Assembly (NCBI GenBank): GCA_963383645.1
Contig: OY726560.1
Location: 87,273,093-87,337,092 of the forward strand
Direction: 5' to 3'
Origin: Muscardinus avellanarius
Lineage: Eukaryota > Chordata > Mammalia > Rodentia > Gliridae
Length of the DNA stretch: 64,000 nt
Both the position numbers and the translations under genes were made by a program. The notes below the pieces were generated by a model. It saw only the letters and a program-made list of their open reading frames with translations, was not told where the DNA came from and did not search any database. Shown piece after piece: positions 36,201 to 44,119 of the stretch. Within the stretch, counting starts at the first letter, position 1. Each line of letters begins with the position of its first letter.

Positions 36201-39200
36201 GGGGAGTGCATAGGTGGCGGTGGTGGTCCTGGGGGCCCAGTCATTTGGGGGCCGGGGGGCAGAGCTTGAGGAGGTGAGGACACATGGTTGGGCTGGCTCA
36301 CAGGGAGTCCCCCAAAACTCTGTCCAGGCAGGAGTGGACCAGTCATTGAAGGCATCCGAGGACCCCCTGAAGCTGGAGGTGTGAAACTGGAGGGCAGTGG
36401 TGGGGCAGATCTCTGGGGAGGCTGGGCCCCAGGGTGACCTTGGGCCTGGCTGAGGGGAGGAGCCTGGCCCTGAGGATAGGAGCCATATGAACTGGAGTTA
36501 GGGAAACTTCCTGAGGCTGAGGCCAGCGATGTTGGTGGGCCTGAGAAATAAAAAAGGTATAGTCAAGCCTCCTCATTCTCCCTCCTTTTTCAGTCAGTAA
36601 ATCACCCCTTTCCAAAAAAGAGGAGCAGATATTACTCTCCCATTTCTGAAGCTCAGAGGCATGGGAAATAAAAATAATTCAGGTACACTCTCATAACCTA
36701 AAATCTCTGAAAAGAAGGGAACTGTAACATTCCTGTGGAAGCTGCTACTTACCATAGCCCATCCCCGAAGTGGGAGGGGCCGGGGCCACAGCACCACTGA
36801 GCTGCATTCCTGCCAGCTGTGCAGTCACCTGTGCACTTGTCGGAGGAGGGCCATAGGGCTGAAGCACAGCTGGCTGGCTGACCACAGGGGCCAATGGAGA
36901 CCCAAATGGCTGAGACCCAGATAGCCTGTAAAGAAAAAGGAAAGCAGAGGTGACTACTGGGCCTCTCAGTGGACAGGAGCTTTACTTCATCAGTTTCTGG
37001 CAACCTGAGTTTTTTTTTTATAGCTCCATACTTGTTAATTTGTGGGTACATTATATTCCTAATTATCTACATTATGATTATTTGTGGCAAATCTTATTTT
37101 CTACTAATTTCTCTCCACAAACATATGCTAAGCACACTTAGGTAAAAAACTACTTAATCGAGGCTCACAGACAGCCTCAGCTTTTAATGAGGCTCTTTGC
37201 AACTCAGTGAGACCCTGATTCAAATAAAGACTAAAAAATAGGGCTGGGGTGTAACTTGAAGGTAGAATGCCTCTGGGTTCCATCCACAGTACCACCAAAA
37301 AAAAAAAAAAAAAAAAAAAACCTATTTAATCAACTAGTTAAATTATTGTCTCCTCTACCACAATTATATTTTGTGTGTGTGTGTGTGGGGGGGGGGGTCT
37401 GAGGATGGAACCCAGAGGCATTCAACCCCTGAGCTACAACCCCTGCCCTGTTTTTTATTTTTTACTTTGTTTTTTGTGGGTCTGGGGATGGAACCCAGGG
37501 GCATTTGACCTCCGAGCTACACCCCCTGCCCAATTTTGTATTCTTTATTTGAAACAGGGTCTCACTGAATTGCAGAGGGCCTCACTAAGTAGCTGAGGCT
37601 GTCCACGAACCACAATCCTGAGGTCTCAGCCTCCAAAAAGCTGGGATTACAAGCATACGCCACCATGCCTGGGACTATTCTTTATTTTGAAACAGGGTCT
37701 CACTAAGTTGTGGAGGGCCTCACTAAGTAGCTGAGGCTGTCTGCAAACTGCGATCCTCCAGTCTTACCCTCCCGAATGCTGGAATTATACCACAATTCTT
37801 TATTGACAAATCACCTCAATTTTGTAATACAAATCATGAAGAAGCTGAAAGGGAAGGCCCATAGAACCATGTACTCTAGCTGGGCATGATAGCACACACG
37901 TGTAATCCCAGTACTTGGGAGGCTGAGACAGGAGAATCACAAGTTTATGGCCGGCCTCAGCTACTTATGCCCTCTGAAACTTAGTGAGACCCTGTTTCAA
38001 AATAAAGACTAGGCAGGCATGGTGGCACATGCTTATAATCTCAGCATCTGGGAGGCTCAGACAGGAGGACTGCAGTTTTTGGACAGCCTCAGCTACTTAG
38101 TGAGGCCCTTTGCAACTCAGTGAGACCCTTTTCAAAATAAAGAATAAAAAATAGAGCTGGGGGTGTTGCTTGGAGATTAGAATGCCCCTGGGTTCCATCC
38201 CCAGTATAGAAAAAATAAAAAATAAATAGGGCTGGGGGTATAGCATGGAAGTAGAATGAAAAAAAGAGGTTTAAAAAAGCCGGGCAAAGCAGGGCATAGT
38301 GGCACATCCTTGTAATCCCAGCATTAAGGAGGCTAAATTAGGAGGATTGCAGTTTGCAGACAGCCTCAACTACTTAGTGAGGCCCTTTGCAACTCAGTGA
38401 GACCCTGTTTCTTTCTTTTTTTTTTTTTTTTTTTTTGTGGGTCTGGTGATGGAACCCAGGGGCATTTGACCTCTGAGCTATACCTCCTGCCCTATTTTTT
38501 ATTCTTTATTTTGAAACAGGGTCTCACTAAATTGTGTAGGGCCTCACTAAGTAGTTGAAGCTGTCTGCAAACTGCGAGCCTCTGGTCTCAGCCTCCAGAA
38601 TGCTGGGATTACAAGCATGTACCACCTTGCCCGGCCAAGACTTGTGTCAAAATAAAGAATAAACAATAGGGCTAGGGGTGTAGCTCAGAGGTAGAATGCC
38701 CTTGGGTTCCATCCCCAGGACTGCCAAAAAAAAAAAAATTTTTGAGCTGGGGGTATAGCTCGGGAAGTAGAATGACCCTGGATTCCATCACCAGCATCAA
38801 AAAAAAAAAAAAAGCTAGGCATAGCTGGGTATGGTGACACATGCTTATCATTCTAGTACTTGGGAGACTGAGACAGAAGGATCCGGGTTTGCAGCTAGCC
38901 TCAGCTACTTAGTGAAGCCCTCTACTACTTAATGAGACCCTATTTCAAAATAAAGAATAAAAGCCAGGCGTGGTGGCGCACGCTTGTAATCCCCGCGCTT
39001 GGGAGGCGGAGACAGGAGGATCGCGCTGGTTCGGAGCCAGCCTCGCTGGCTTAAGAGACTCTGTTTCCACATAAAAATGTTAAAAAAAAAATAGGTCTGG
39101 GAGTGTAGCCCGTAGGAGTGTATACCAGAGGTAGAAGGGCTTCCAGGAACCCCAGTACCACCAAAAAAATAAAGAAAGAAAGAAAGAAAGAATAAAAAAA

Positions 39201-39433
39201 CTAGGCTGGGGGTGTAGCTTGGAGATAGAATGCCCCTGGGTTAATACCACACAAAAAAAGCTGGGCATGATGGCGCACACTTGTAATCCCAGTACTTGGA
39301 AGACTGAGACAGAAGGAGACAGTGAGGCCCTTTCCAACCTACTGAGACCCTGTTTCAAAATAAACAATAAAAGTAATGGGCTGGGGGTGTAGCACAGAGA
39401 TAGAATCCCCCTGGGTTCCATTCCTAATACCAC

Positions 39434-39482
<49 letters not shown>

Positions 39483-39675
39483 TAGGTTTGGGGTGTAGCT
39501 CAATGGTTGAATGTCCCTGGATTCAATCCCCAGTACCACACATACAATACACAACACAGACACACACATGGCATCTCTGAGCTACTTAGTGAGACCCTGT
39601 TTCAAAATAAAGAGTAAAAAATAGGGCTGGAGGTGTAGCTCAGAGGTAGAATGCCCCTGGGTTCAGTCCCCCATA

Positions 39676-39713
<38 letters not shown>

Positions 39714-42700
39714 CTCAAAGCTACACCTCTAGCCCTTTTTATTTTATTTCAAAATAGGGTCTCACTTAAGTTTCCACACACTGGCCTCAAACCTGTGATT
39801 CTCCTGTCTTAAGCCTCTCAAGTACTAGAATTACAGGTACACATCATTGCTCCTGGCTAAGTGTTAGAAAATTCTGTGAGATCCAAGGAGCAGGTTAGTT
39901 TAATGTGGCATTCTATTTTCTTTTTTTTTTTTTTTTTTCTTGATACTGGGAAATAAACACAGGGCCTCAACCACTGAGCAATATCTCCAGCCCTTTTATT
40001 TTATTTATTTATTTAGTGCTGGGGATGGAACCCAGAGGCATTCTAACTCTGAGCTATACCCCCAGCCATTTTTATTTTGAAACAGAGTCTCACTAAGTTG
40101 CTTATACTGGCCTCAAACCTGCAATCATCCTGTTTTAGTCTCTCAAGTACTAAGTTTACAGGCATGTGCCATCACACCCAGGTTAAGCCCTTTTTATTTT
40201 TTATTCTGAAACAGAGTCTCAATAAGTTACCCAGGCTGGCCTAGAACTTGTGATCCTCTTGCTGTAGCCTCTCAAGCAGCTGGGATTACAGGCATGTACC
40301 ACTGCACCTGGCTGGACTGAAACCATGACTGAAGATATATGTCTATTAAAGAAAAATATTCAGGTTCACAGAAAGAAAAGAATATGCAAAAGAACCCAAA
40401 TACCAAGTTGGGTCAATAATCCACAGGGCTAGATTTCAGCAGCAGCTGAAATCTGGAAAGAAGAAAACAAAATACAGCAGGGTAGAGAGAAGAGAAAAAG
40501 GGATATAGCAGAAAGGCAATTAATTAAAAAAAAAAAAAGAAAAAAAACCAGACCCTTGTAATTTCCTAACCTTTCCATTTTCATCAGATCAATCATAGGT
40601 TAACCCAAGTACATACCTTTGCATCTGAACAGTGGAACTTGGCCCATTCTGTACATCACCTTGGCCAAACTGGCCATATGCAGCCTGGCCACCAGGGACC
40701 TGTGCTGTAGAGACTGGAGGTGCTCCTGAGGAAGGTGGTGCTCTTGACACACCTGAGGGTAAAGGACAGAAACCAAATGATTGGGAAATAATTTTCTCTT
40801 CCTTACCAAGCCAGGAAGGAAAAAGAATAAGCCCAGACCGTCACTGATCCAATACCAATATTGGATTCACCAGAGTGAAAGGACAGCATCCACAAGCCAC
40901 TCTAGCTACAACAGTATTCTGAACATAATGTCCAACAGAACCGACAATCTTAGGTGGACTAGACTGAGGCTGTACCCAGAGCCACAAAAATGTAGGACCT
41001 TCCTTTGATTACCATACTCTCTCACTCAACCCAGGACAGCTTAATGTTCTTACCCTAGACAAAAAGCTCTTTTTCTGTATTTGTATGTGGTACTGCATTG
41101 AACTTGAGAGTATTCTACCTCTGAGCTAAAACCCAGCCATATTTTAGTTTTTATTTTGAAACAGGGTCTCACTAAGTTCTAAGGCCAGCCTCAAACTTAT
41201 GATCCCATGTCTCAGCCTCCCAAGTACTGGGATTACAAGGCATGCACCACTGTGCCTGCCTCAAAAAGTCAGCTATTTGAAGGAAACTATCTTATTCTGG
41301 AACTCAGAAACTTAGAGCATAATGAGAAATATTGTATAGGAAGTAACCAAGGAAGCCAGGCATGGTGGCACACACTTGTAATCCTAGTACTTGGGAGGCT
41401 GAGACAGGAGGATCCCAGGTTCGTGGTCAGCCTCAGCTACTTAGTGAGGCCCTCCACAACTAGTGAGACTCTGTTTCAAAAAAAGAATAAGCCGAGCGGG
41501 GTAGCACATGCTTGTAATCCCAGTGCTCAGGAGGCTAAGACAAAAAGATCGCACAGGTTTGAAGCCAGCCTCAGCTACTCAGTAAGGCTCTCAGCAACTT
41601 GTGAGACCCTGTTTCCAAATAAAGTATAAAACAGGTCTGGGAGTATAGCCCAGAGGTAGAAAAGCCCCTAGGTTCCACCCCGAGTATCACACACACACAC
41701 ACACAAAAAAAAAAAAAAAAGTGTAACTAAGTAGTAGACATGGTGGCACAGGGTTGTAATCCCAGTACTTGATAAGATGAGACAAGGAGATTACAGATTT
41801 GTGGCCAGCCTCAGCAATTTAGTGAGACCATCTGCAACTTAGTGAGACCCTGTTTCAAAATAAAGGAATAAAAATAGGGCTGAAGGCATAGCTCAGAGGT
41901 AGAATGCCCCTGGATTCCATCCCCGGTATCACACAAACACAAAAAAAGTAATATACTTAACTGAGCTATGAGATACCTTTTTCTTTCTTCCTGCTTTTTT
42001 TCTTTTTTTTTTTTTCCAGTACTAGGGCTTCATGCATGTTCAATAATGTTCTACCACTGAGCTATACCTCTTCTCCAAGAAAGGCATCTCTTACAGAGAC
42101 TATTTTGCCACCATCTTCTTCATACATTCTACTATCCTAACCACATTATTTTCATCCACTTTTAAGCATAAAGCTTCCAATAGCACATGCTTCAGGACTC
42201 TTCTCATAGGTCAAAGGCCTTATTTCTGCCCAAAAGCTTACTTAGGACAGTTGGCCTAGTCTTAGCGTAACCAACTATGCACTCACACTAGATGTCTTAA
42301 GGTAGAAACACAGTCATAGATCTAAAAAGAAGGAAGGTGTGTATGGTGGCCCATGCCTGTAATCTCAGAACTTGGGAGGCTAAGACAGAAGGTGTACAGG
42401 TTCATGACCAGTCCCGGCAACTTAGTGAGGCCCTTCAAAATTTAGTGAGACCCTGTTTGAAAATAGAAAATAAGCCAGGCGTGGTGGCACATGCTTGTAA
42501 TCCAGTACTTAGGAGGCTGAGACAGGAGGATCACAGATTCTTGGACAGCCTCAGCTACTTAGTGAGGCCCTCTGCAATTTAGTGAGACCTTGTTTCAAAA
42601 TAAAGAATAAACTAGGCATGGTGGTGCACGCTTGTAATCCCAGTATTCGGGAGGCTGAGACAGGATCGCAGTTCTCAAACAGCCTCAGGTACTTAGTAAG

Positions 42701-43656
42701 GCTCTTTGCAACTCAGTGAGACCCTGTTTCTAAATAAAGAATAAAAAATAGAGCTAGGTGTGGTGGCACACGCTTGTAATCTCAGCATTCGGAAGGCTAA
42801 GACTGGAAGATCGCAATTTGCGAACAGCTTCAGCTAATTAGTGAGACCCTGTTTCAAAATAAAGAATAAAAAATAGGGCAGGGGGTGTAGGTCGGTGGTC
42901 GAATGTCCCTGGGTTCTATCGCCAGACCCACGAAAAAAATATATATAGGACTAGGGGTGTAGTTGGAGGTAGAATGCTCCTGGGTCCTATCCTCAGTACT
43001 GAATAAATAGATAAATAAATAAATAAATAAATAAGAGCTGGGTGTGGTGTACACTTGTAACCCCAGTACTTGGGAGGCTGATTTAGGAGGATCACACAAG
43101 TTCGCAGCCAGCCTCAGCTACTTACTGAGGCTCTCAGCAACTTAGTGAGACCCTGTTTCCAAATAAAATATAAAATAGGGCTGGGAGTATATCTCAGAGG
43201 TAGAAAGCCTCTGGGTTCCATCCCCAGTACCACAACACACAAAAAAAAATAGGGCTAGAGATGTAGCTCAGAGGTAGAATGCCCTTAGTTTCCATTCTCA
43301 GTATCACAAAAATAAATAAATAAAAATAGAGAAACACACACTGTACACAAGGCTCTCAATTTCAAATACCCAGTTTCATATTCTTTAATCTCAGGCACCT
43401 AAATTCCCTAGACTGCTTTGGTACAGCAATACAATCCAATACAAACTGAAGGCTGCTTAGTTCAAAAGAAACTTGAATACATACCTTGGTGAGGTGTCTG
43501 CTGATAGCCTGGCACTGGGCCATTGTAGGCTCCATAGGGAGTGGGGGGTGCTGCGGACCCTGGTTGCCCACCATAACTAGATTGATGATACCCTGGGTAG
43601 ATGGGCTGGGGCTGCCCAAATGGTGGCACAGGTGGAGCTGACTGGTTGACATTCAT
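16175..43656 (-). CDS. SEC24C: SEC24C, COPII coat cargo-adaptor subunit, 22 coding exons, 1,095 aa
   Basis: SEC24C pairs with SEC23 in the inner COPII coat at ER exit sites and selects cargo for ER-to-Golgi transport. Coding exons on the minus strand are listed separately. Lengths sum to 3,288 nt (1,095 codons plus TAA), one residue longer than the 1,094 I recall for human, and all junctions are GT-AG with matching phases. Order of domains: Pro/Gln-rich disordered region (1 to about 340); zinc finger with C426, C429, C448, C451; trunk domain (about 500-745); beta-sandwich (about 750-840); helical domain (about 845-945); gelsolin-like domain (about 965-1050); C-terminal helix ending IRQLLS. 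No frameshift or missing key residue was seen. Introns are densely filled with SINEs. Confidence 0.96.
16438..16692 (+). mobile_element. Older dimeric B1-dID SINE with a full-length ID half, flanked by target-site duplication
   Basis: Left half from 16454 and right half from 16565 ('ggggatatggctcagtggta'), retaining the central ID segment that most copies in the window lack. The tail is A-rich with CAA repeats. 15 of 16 bases of the flanks 16438-16453 and 16677-16692 match. It lies in SEC24C intron 22. Confidence 0.85.
16704..16793 (-). CDS. SEC24C: SEC24C exon 22 (residues 1020-1049)
   Basis: Encodes [20 protein letters not shown] and RAQRPRYMK, the end of the gelsolin-like domain. Phase 0 on both sides. 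A SINE target-site duplication lies 11-12 nt beyond its donor. Confidence 0.95.
16921..19560. mobile_element. SINE array in SEC24C intron 21
   Basis: Minus: 16921-17125, 17130-17335, 18335-18560 and 18595-18795. Plus: 17385-17870 (three), 17905-18110, 18190-18320, 18830-19175 (two; the second carries the 15-nt internal duplication), then isolated right halves at 19195-19330, 19395-19450 and 19497-19560. (AAAT)n at 18104-18153 and 19335-19378. Confidence 0.85.
19612..19803 (-). CDS. SEC24C: SEC24C exon 21 (residues 956-1019), gelsolin-like domain
   Basis: Contains [20 protein letters not shown], the core strands of the gelsolin-like fold, and [10 protein letters not shown]. Phase 0 at both ends. 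Confidence 0.95.
19925..20430. mobile_element. SINE cluster in SEC24C intron 20
   Basis: A plus left half 19925-20010 is interrupted by a minus dimer 20011-20240. The plus sequence resumes briefly ('agcaaaactatttcaaaata'), so the minus copy inserted into the plus one. Another minus copy spans 20260-20430. Confidence 0.83.
20511..20690 (-). CDS. SEC24C: SEC24C exon 20 (residues 896-955), helical domain to gelsolin linker
   Basis: [20 protein letters not shown] opens the exon and [11 protein letters not shown] closes it. Phase 0 on both sides. Confidence 0.95.
20787..20905 (-). CDS. SEC24C: SEC24C exon 19 (residues 856-895), helical domain
   Basis: Encodes [20 protein letters not shown] and the following [17 protein letters not shown]. 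The acceptor is CCAG|CATACC, splitting an Ala codon. Confidence 0.95.
21044..21182 (-). CDS. SEC24C: SEC24C exon 18 (residues 810-855), start of helical domain
   Basis: [20 protein letters not shown] followed by a run containing [25 protein letters not shown]. Donor after TTTG at 21044. Confidence 0.95.
21365..21510 (-). CDS. SEC24C: SEC24C exon 17 (residues 761-809), beta-sandwich
   Basis: Encodes [20 protein letters not shown] and the [15 protein letters not shown] end, which is highly conserved among SEC24C/D proteins. Confidence 0.95.
21615..21711 (-). CDS. SEC24C: SEC24C exon 16 (residues 729-760)
   Basis: [20 protein letters not shown] leading to the VMRVRTSTG stretch, between trunk and beta-sandwich. 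Confidence 0.95.
21810..22020 (+). mobile_element. MIR element (ancient tRNA-SINE)
   Basis: Matches the MIR core layout: 'ttagcacctactacatc', then 'gctttacatataattattta', then 'ccattttataaatgaaagaa', and a 'ccaggtcatagagccagta' type end. It lies in SEC24C intron 15 (between exons 15 and 16). Confidence 0.75.
22027..22143. repeat. Compound microsatellite (GAGAGC)n-(GA)n-(GT)n
   Basis: Three successive phases: hexamer GAGAGC-type units to about 22075, (GA)n to about 22098, then (GT)n to 22143, directly abutting a minus-oriented SINE right half. Confidence 0.9.
22145..23010 (-). mobile_element. SINE cluster in SEC24C intron 15
   Basis: Minus copies at 22145-22250 (truncated), 22330-22530, 22560-22735 ('ttcctggaa' subfamily, CpG-rich and little decayed), 22780-22915 and 22916-23010. 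Confidence 0.85.
23133..23303 (-). CDS. SEC24C: SEC24C exon 15 (residues 672-728), trunk domain
   Basis: Encodes [20 protein letters not shown] and [20 protein letters not shown], the trunk region of the cargo-binding face. Phase 0 at both ends. Confidence 0.95.
23468..23584 (-). CDS. SEC24C: SEC24C exon 14 (residues 633-671), trunk domain
   Basis: [20 protein letters not shown] and the [15 protein letters not shown] end. Phase 0 on both sides. Confidence 0.95.
23796..23889 (-). CDS. SEC24C: SEC24C exon 13 (residues 602-632), trunk domain
   Basis: [20 protein letters not shown] followed by [11 protein letters not shown]. The acceptor follows a run of T. Confidence 0.95.
23943..24165 (+). 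mobile_element. Dimeric SINE in SEC24C intron 12
   Basis: Full-length plus copy of the 'agggggtgtagctcggaggtcgaatg' type, with an A-rich tail at 24150-24175. Confidence 0.9.
24316..24507 (-). CDS. SEC24C: SEC24C exon 12 (residues 537-601), trunk domain
   Basis: [20 protein letters not shown] and [11 protein letters not shown] are diagnostic of the SEC24 trunk (vWA-like) fold. An upstream in-frame extension past the acceptor is intronic. Confidence 0.95.
24645..24769 (-). CDS. SEC24C: SEC24C exon 11 (residues 496-536), trunk start
   Basis: [20 protein letters not shown], the first trunk strand, then the [14 protein letters not shown] helix. The donor is CCTAG|GTGAGA. Confidence 0.95.
24921..25036 (-). 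CDS. SEC24C: SEC24C exon 10 (residues 457-495)
   Basis: [20 protein letters not shown] and [14 protein letters not shown], the link between zinc finger and trunk. Confidence 0.95.
25241..25379 (-). CDS. SEC24C: SEC24C exon 9 (residues 411-456), zinc finger
   Basis: The CxxC pair C426/C429 and the CxxC pair C448/C451 form the SEC23/24-type zinc ribbon. The C-terminal flank CSCIND is conserved. Confidence 0.96.
25380..26369. other. SEC24C intron 8, SINE-free part
   Basis: About 1 kb of unique intronic sequence without a recognisable repeat or exon. Confidence 0.6.
26370..26795 (+). mobile_element. Two plus SINE copies ending in a (GGAA)n tract
   Basis: 26370-26510 is a left half and 26515-26710 a dimer. 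The A-rich tail has expanded into (GGAA)/(GAAG) repeats at 26712-26795. Confidence 0.85.
26928..27055 (-). CDS. SEC24C: SEC24C exon 8 (residues 368-410)
   Basis: [20 protein letters not shown] leads into [20 protein letters not shown] just before the zinc finger. Confidence 0.95.
27291..27402 (-). CDS. SEC24C: SEC24C exon 7 (residues 331-367)
   Basis: [20 protein letters not shown] opens the ordered part of the protein. Phase 0 at the 5' side, so an upstream exon of 3n length can be inserted without a shift. Confidence 0.95.
27560..27765 (-). mobile_element. Dimeric SINE in SEC24C intron 6
   Basis: One minus copy, and the only SINE between exon 7 and 30.4 kb. Confidence 0.9.
27770..30219. 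other. SINE-free intronic island of SEC24C around the cassette exon
   Basis: Apart from the 69-nt exon, no repeat or known gene is recognised. 28400-29800 is moderately GC-rich unique sequence. Confidence 0.6.
28913..28981 (-). CDS. SEC24C: Probable SEC24C cassette exon, 69 nt (23 aa)
   Basis: Bounded by AG (28983-28982) and a consensus donor GTAAGT after 28913. It is 69 nt, in frame with exons 6 and 7 (both junctions phase 0), and has no stop. Its product starts QLNELPPQQ and ends [10 protein letters not shown]. This repeats the end of exon 6 ([13 protein letters not shown]), so it looks like an ancient exon duplication. The polypyrimidine tract is interrupted by AAAACAC, as expected of a regulated exon. 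I recall, without being able to check, that a longer SEC24C isoform by about 23 residues exists. Confidence 0.72.
30220..30356 (-). CDS. SEC24C: SEC24C exon 6 (residues 285-330), Pro-rich
   Basis: Starts [20 protein letters not shown] and ends [13 protein letters not shown] at a phase-0 donor CCCT|GTAAGT. Confidence 0.95.
30403..35190. mobile_element. Dense SINE array in SEC24C intron 5
   Basis: Twenty or more halves in both orientations. Plus: 30403-30620, 30660-30870, 31615-32340, 32350-32700, 33605-34030 and 34740-35190. Minus: 30915-31600, 32845-33090, 33150-33590 and 34060-34740. It includes (GT)n at 31496-31537, (AAT)n at 32785-32830 and (TTTA)n at 33106-33155. 33880-33910 shows a short local duplication of the 'ggttcgaagcca' box. 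Confidence 0.85.
35195..35660. mobile_element. Non-SINE insertion, possibly a solitary LTR
   Basis: Unique within the window. It contains a direct duplication of about 65 bp (35271-35335 and 35336-35399, diverged). It ends in a GC-richer part with 'gagctccacctttgggctc', reminiscent of the R region of a retroviral LTR. No coding region remains. The LTR call is an inference; boundaries are uncertain. Confidence 0.35.
35680..36045 (-). mobile_element. Two minus SINE copies next to SEC24C exon 5
   Basis: 35680-35870 is complete. 35875-36045 is chimeric, joining an ID-like half to a 'ttaagccagcatggctggc' subfamily left half. Confidence 0.85.
36169..36540 (-). CDS. SEC24C: SEC24C exon 5 (residues 161-284), Pro/Gln/Ser-rich disordered
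   Basis: The largest exon (372 nt). It contains [20 protein letters not shown] and LPSMTG-type Pro-rich segments such as [20 protein letters not shown]. The reading frame is fixed by both junctions. Confidence 0.93.
36753..36925 (-). CDS. SEC24C: SEC24C exon 4 (residues 103-160)
   Basis: Encodes [20 protein letters not shown] and [12 protein letters not shown], ending GMGYG across the junction. Low-complexity Pro-rich N-terminal region. Confidence 0.93.
37160..40320. mobile_element. SINE array in SEC24C intron 3
   Basis: Plus: 37160-37290 (5' truncated), 37880-38410, 38636-38790, 38820-39425 and 39480-39680. Minus: 37385-37790, 38430-38635 and 39720-40320. 38963-39162 carries the internal 15-nt duplication described in the findings. 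Simple repeats: (AAT)n 39436-39479 and (CA)n 39676-39711. Confidence 0.85.
40617..40752 (-). CDS. SEC24C: SEC24C exon 3 (residues 58-102)
   Basis: [20 protein letters not shown] then [20 protein letters not shown]. Disordered N-terminal region. Confidence 0.93.
41085..43310. mobile_element. SINE array in SEC24C intron 2
   Basis: Minus at 41085-41255 and 42010-42075 (ID half only). Plus at 41355-41690, 41735-41940 and an almost continuous series 42325-43310 of five dimers. 42080-42320 is unique sequence with nothing recognised. Confidence 0.85.
43485..43656 (-). CDS. SEC24C: SEC24C exon 2 coding part (residues 1-57), start codon
   Basis: Begins [20 protein letters not shown], matching the SEC24C N-terminus. 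The exon extends to the acceptor at 43684 (ATTAATAG|GTGAGACC), giving 28 nt of 5' UTR here. The ATG has A at -3 (ATAATGAATG). Confidence 0.95.
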
Positions 43657-44119
43657 TATGAGAGCATCCCCGACTTGGTCTCACCTATTAATGAGAGAAA
43701 AGACAGAAATTAGCAACTATCCAGGGTAGAAAGTAGACATAAAAAGGGACTGACTTAACTGGTAGTGATCAGTGTAATCATCCCCACACTACCACAGGAT
43801 CTCAGTAATTTTTTACCTCAGCCAGTACCCAGATAAACTCCTCAAAGCCAGGTTGTTACTCTGAACCCCATGCTTTGTCACTGACATGAAATATAAATTT
43901 CAACTTCAGAGAGATCCACTGGAATGGAGCAGCAGCCTCCATTCCCCAGTGGTTTGATTTCTAGTATCTAGTCACAAAAGGAGTCCTAGGGCTGATGAAC
44001 TACCAAGATGTTACAGGTAAATGAAACAAAGTTCCCACTAACCTTCCATTCTCTCTAGAATCAATTCATTTGTAAACACTGAGTAACCTCTAGTGGGCTA
44101 CTTTTTTTGTTTTGTTTTT

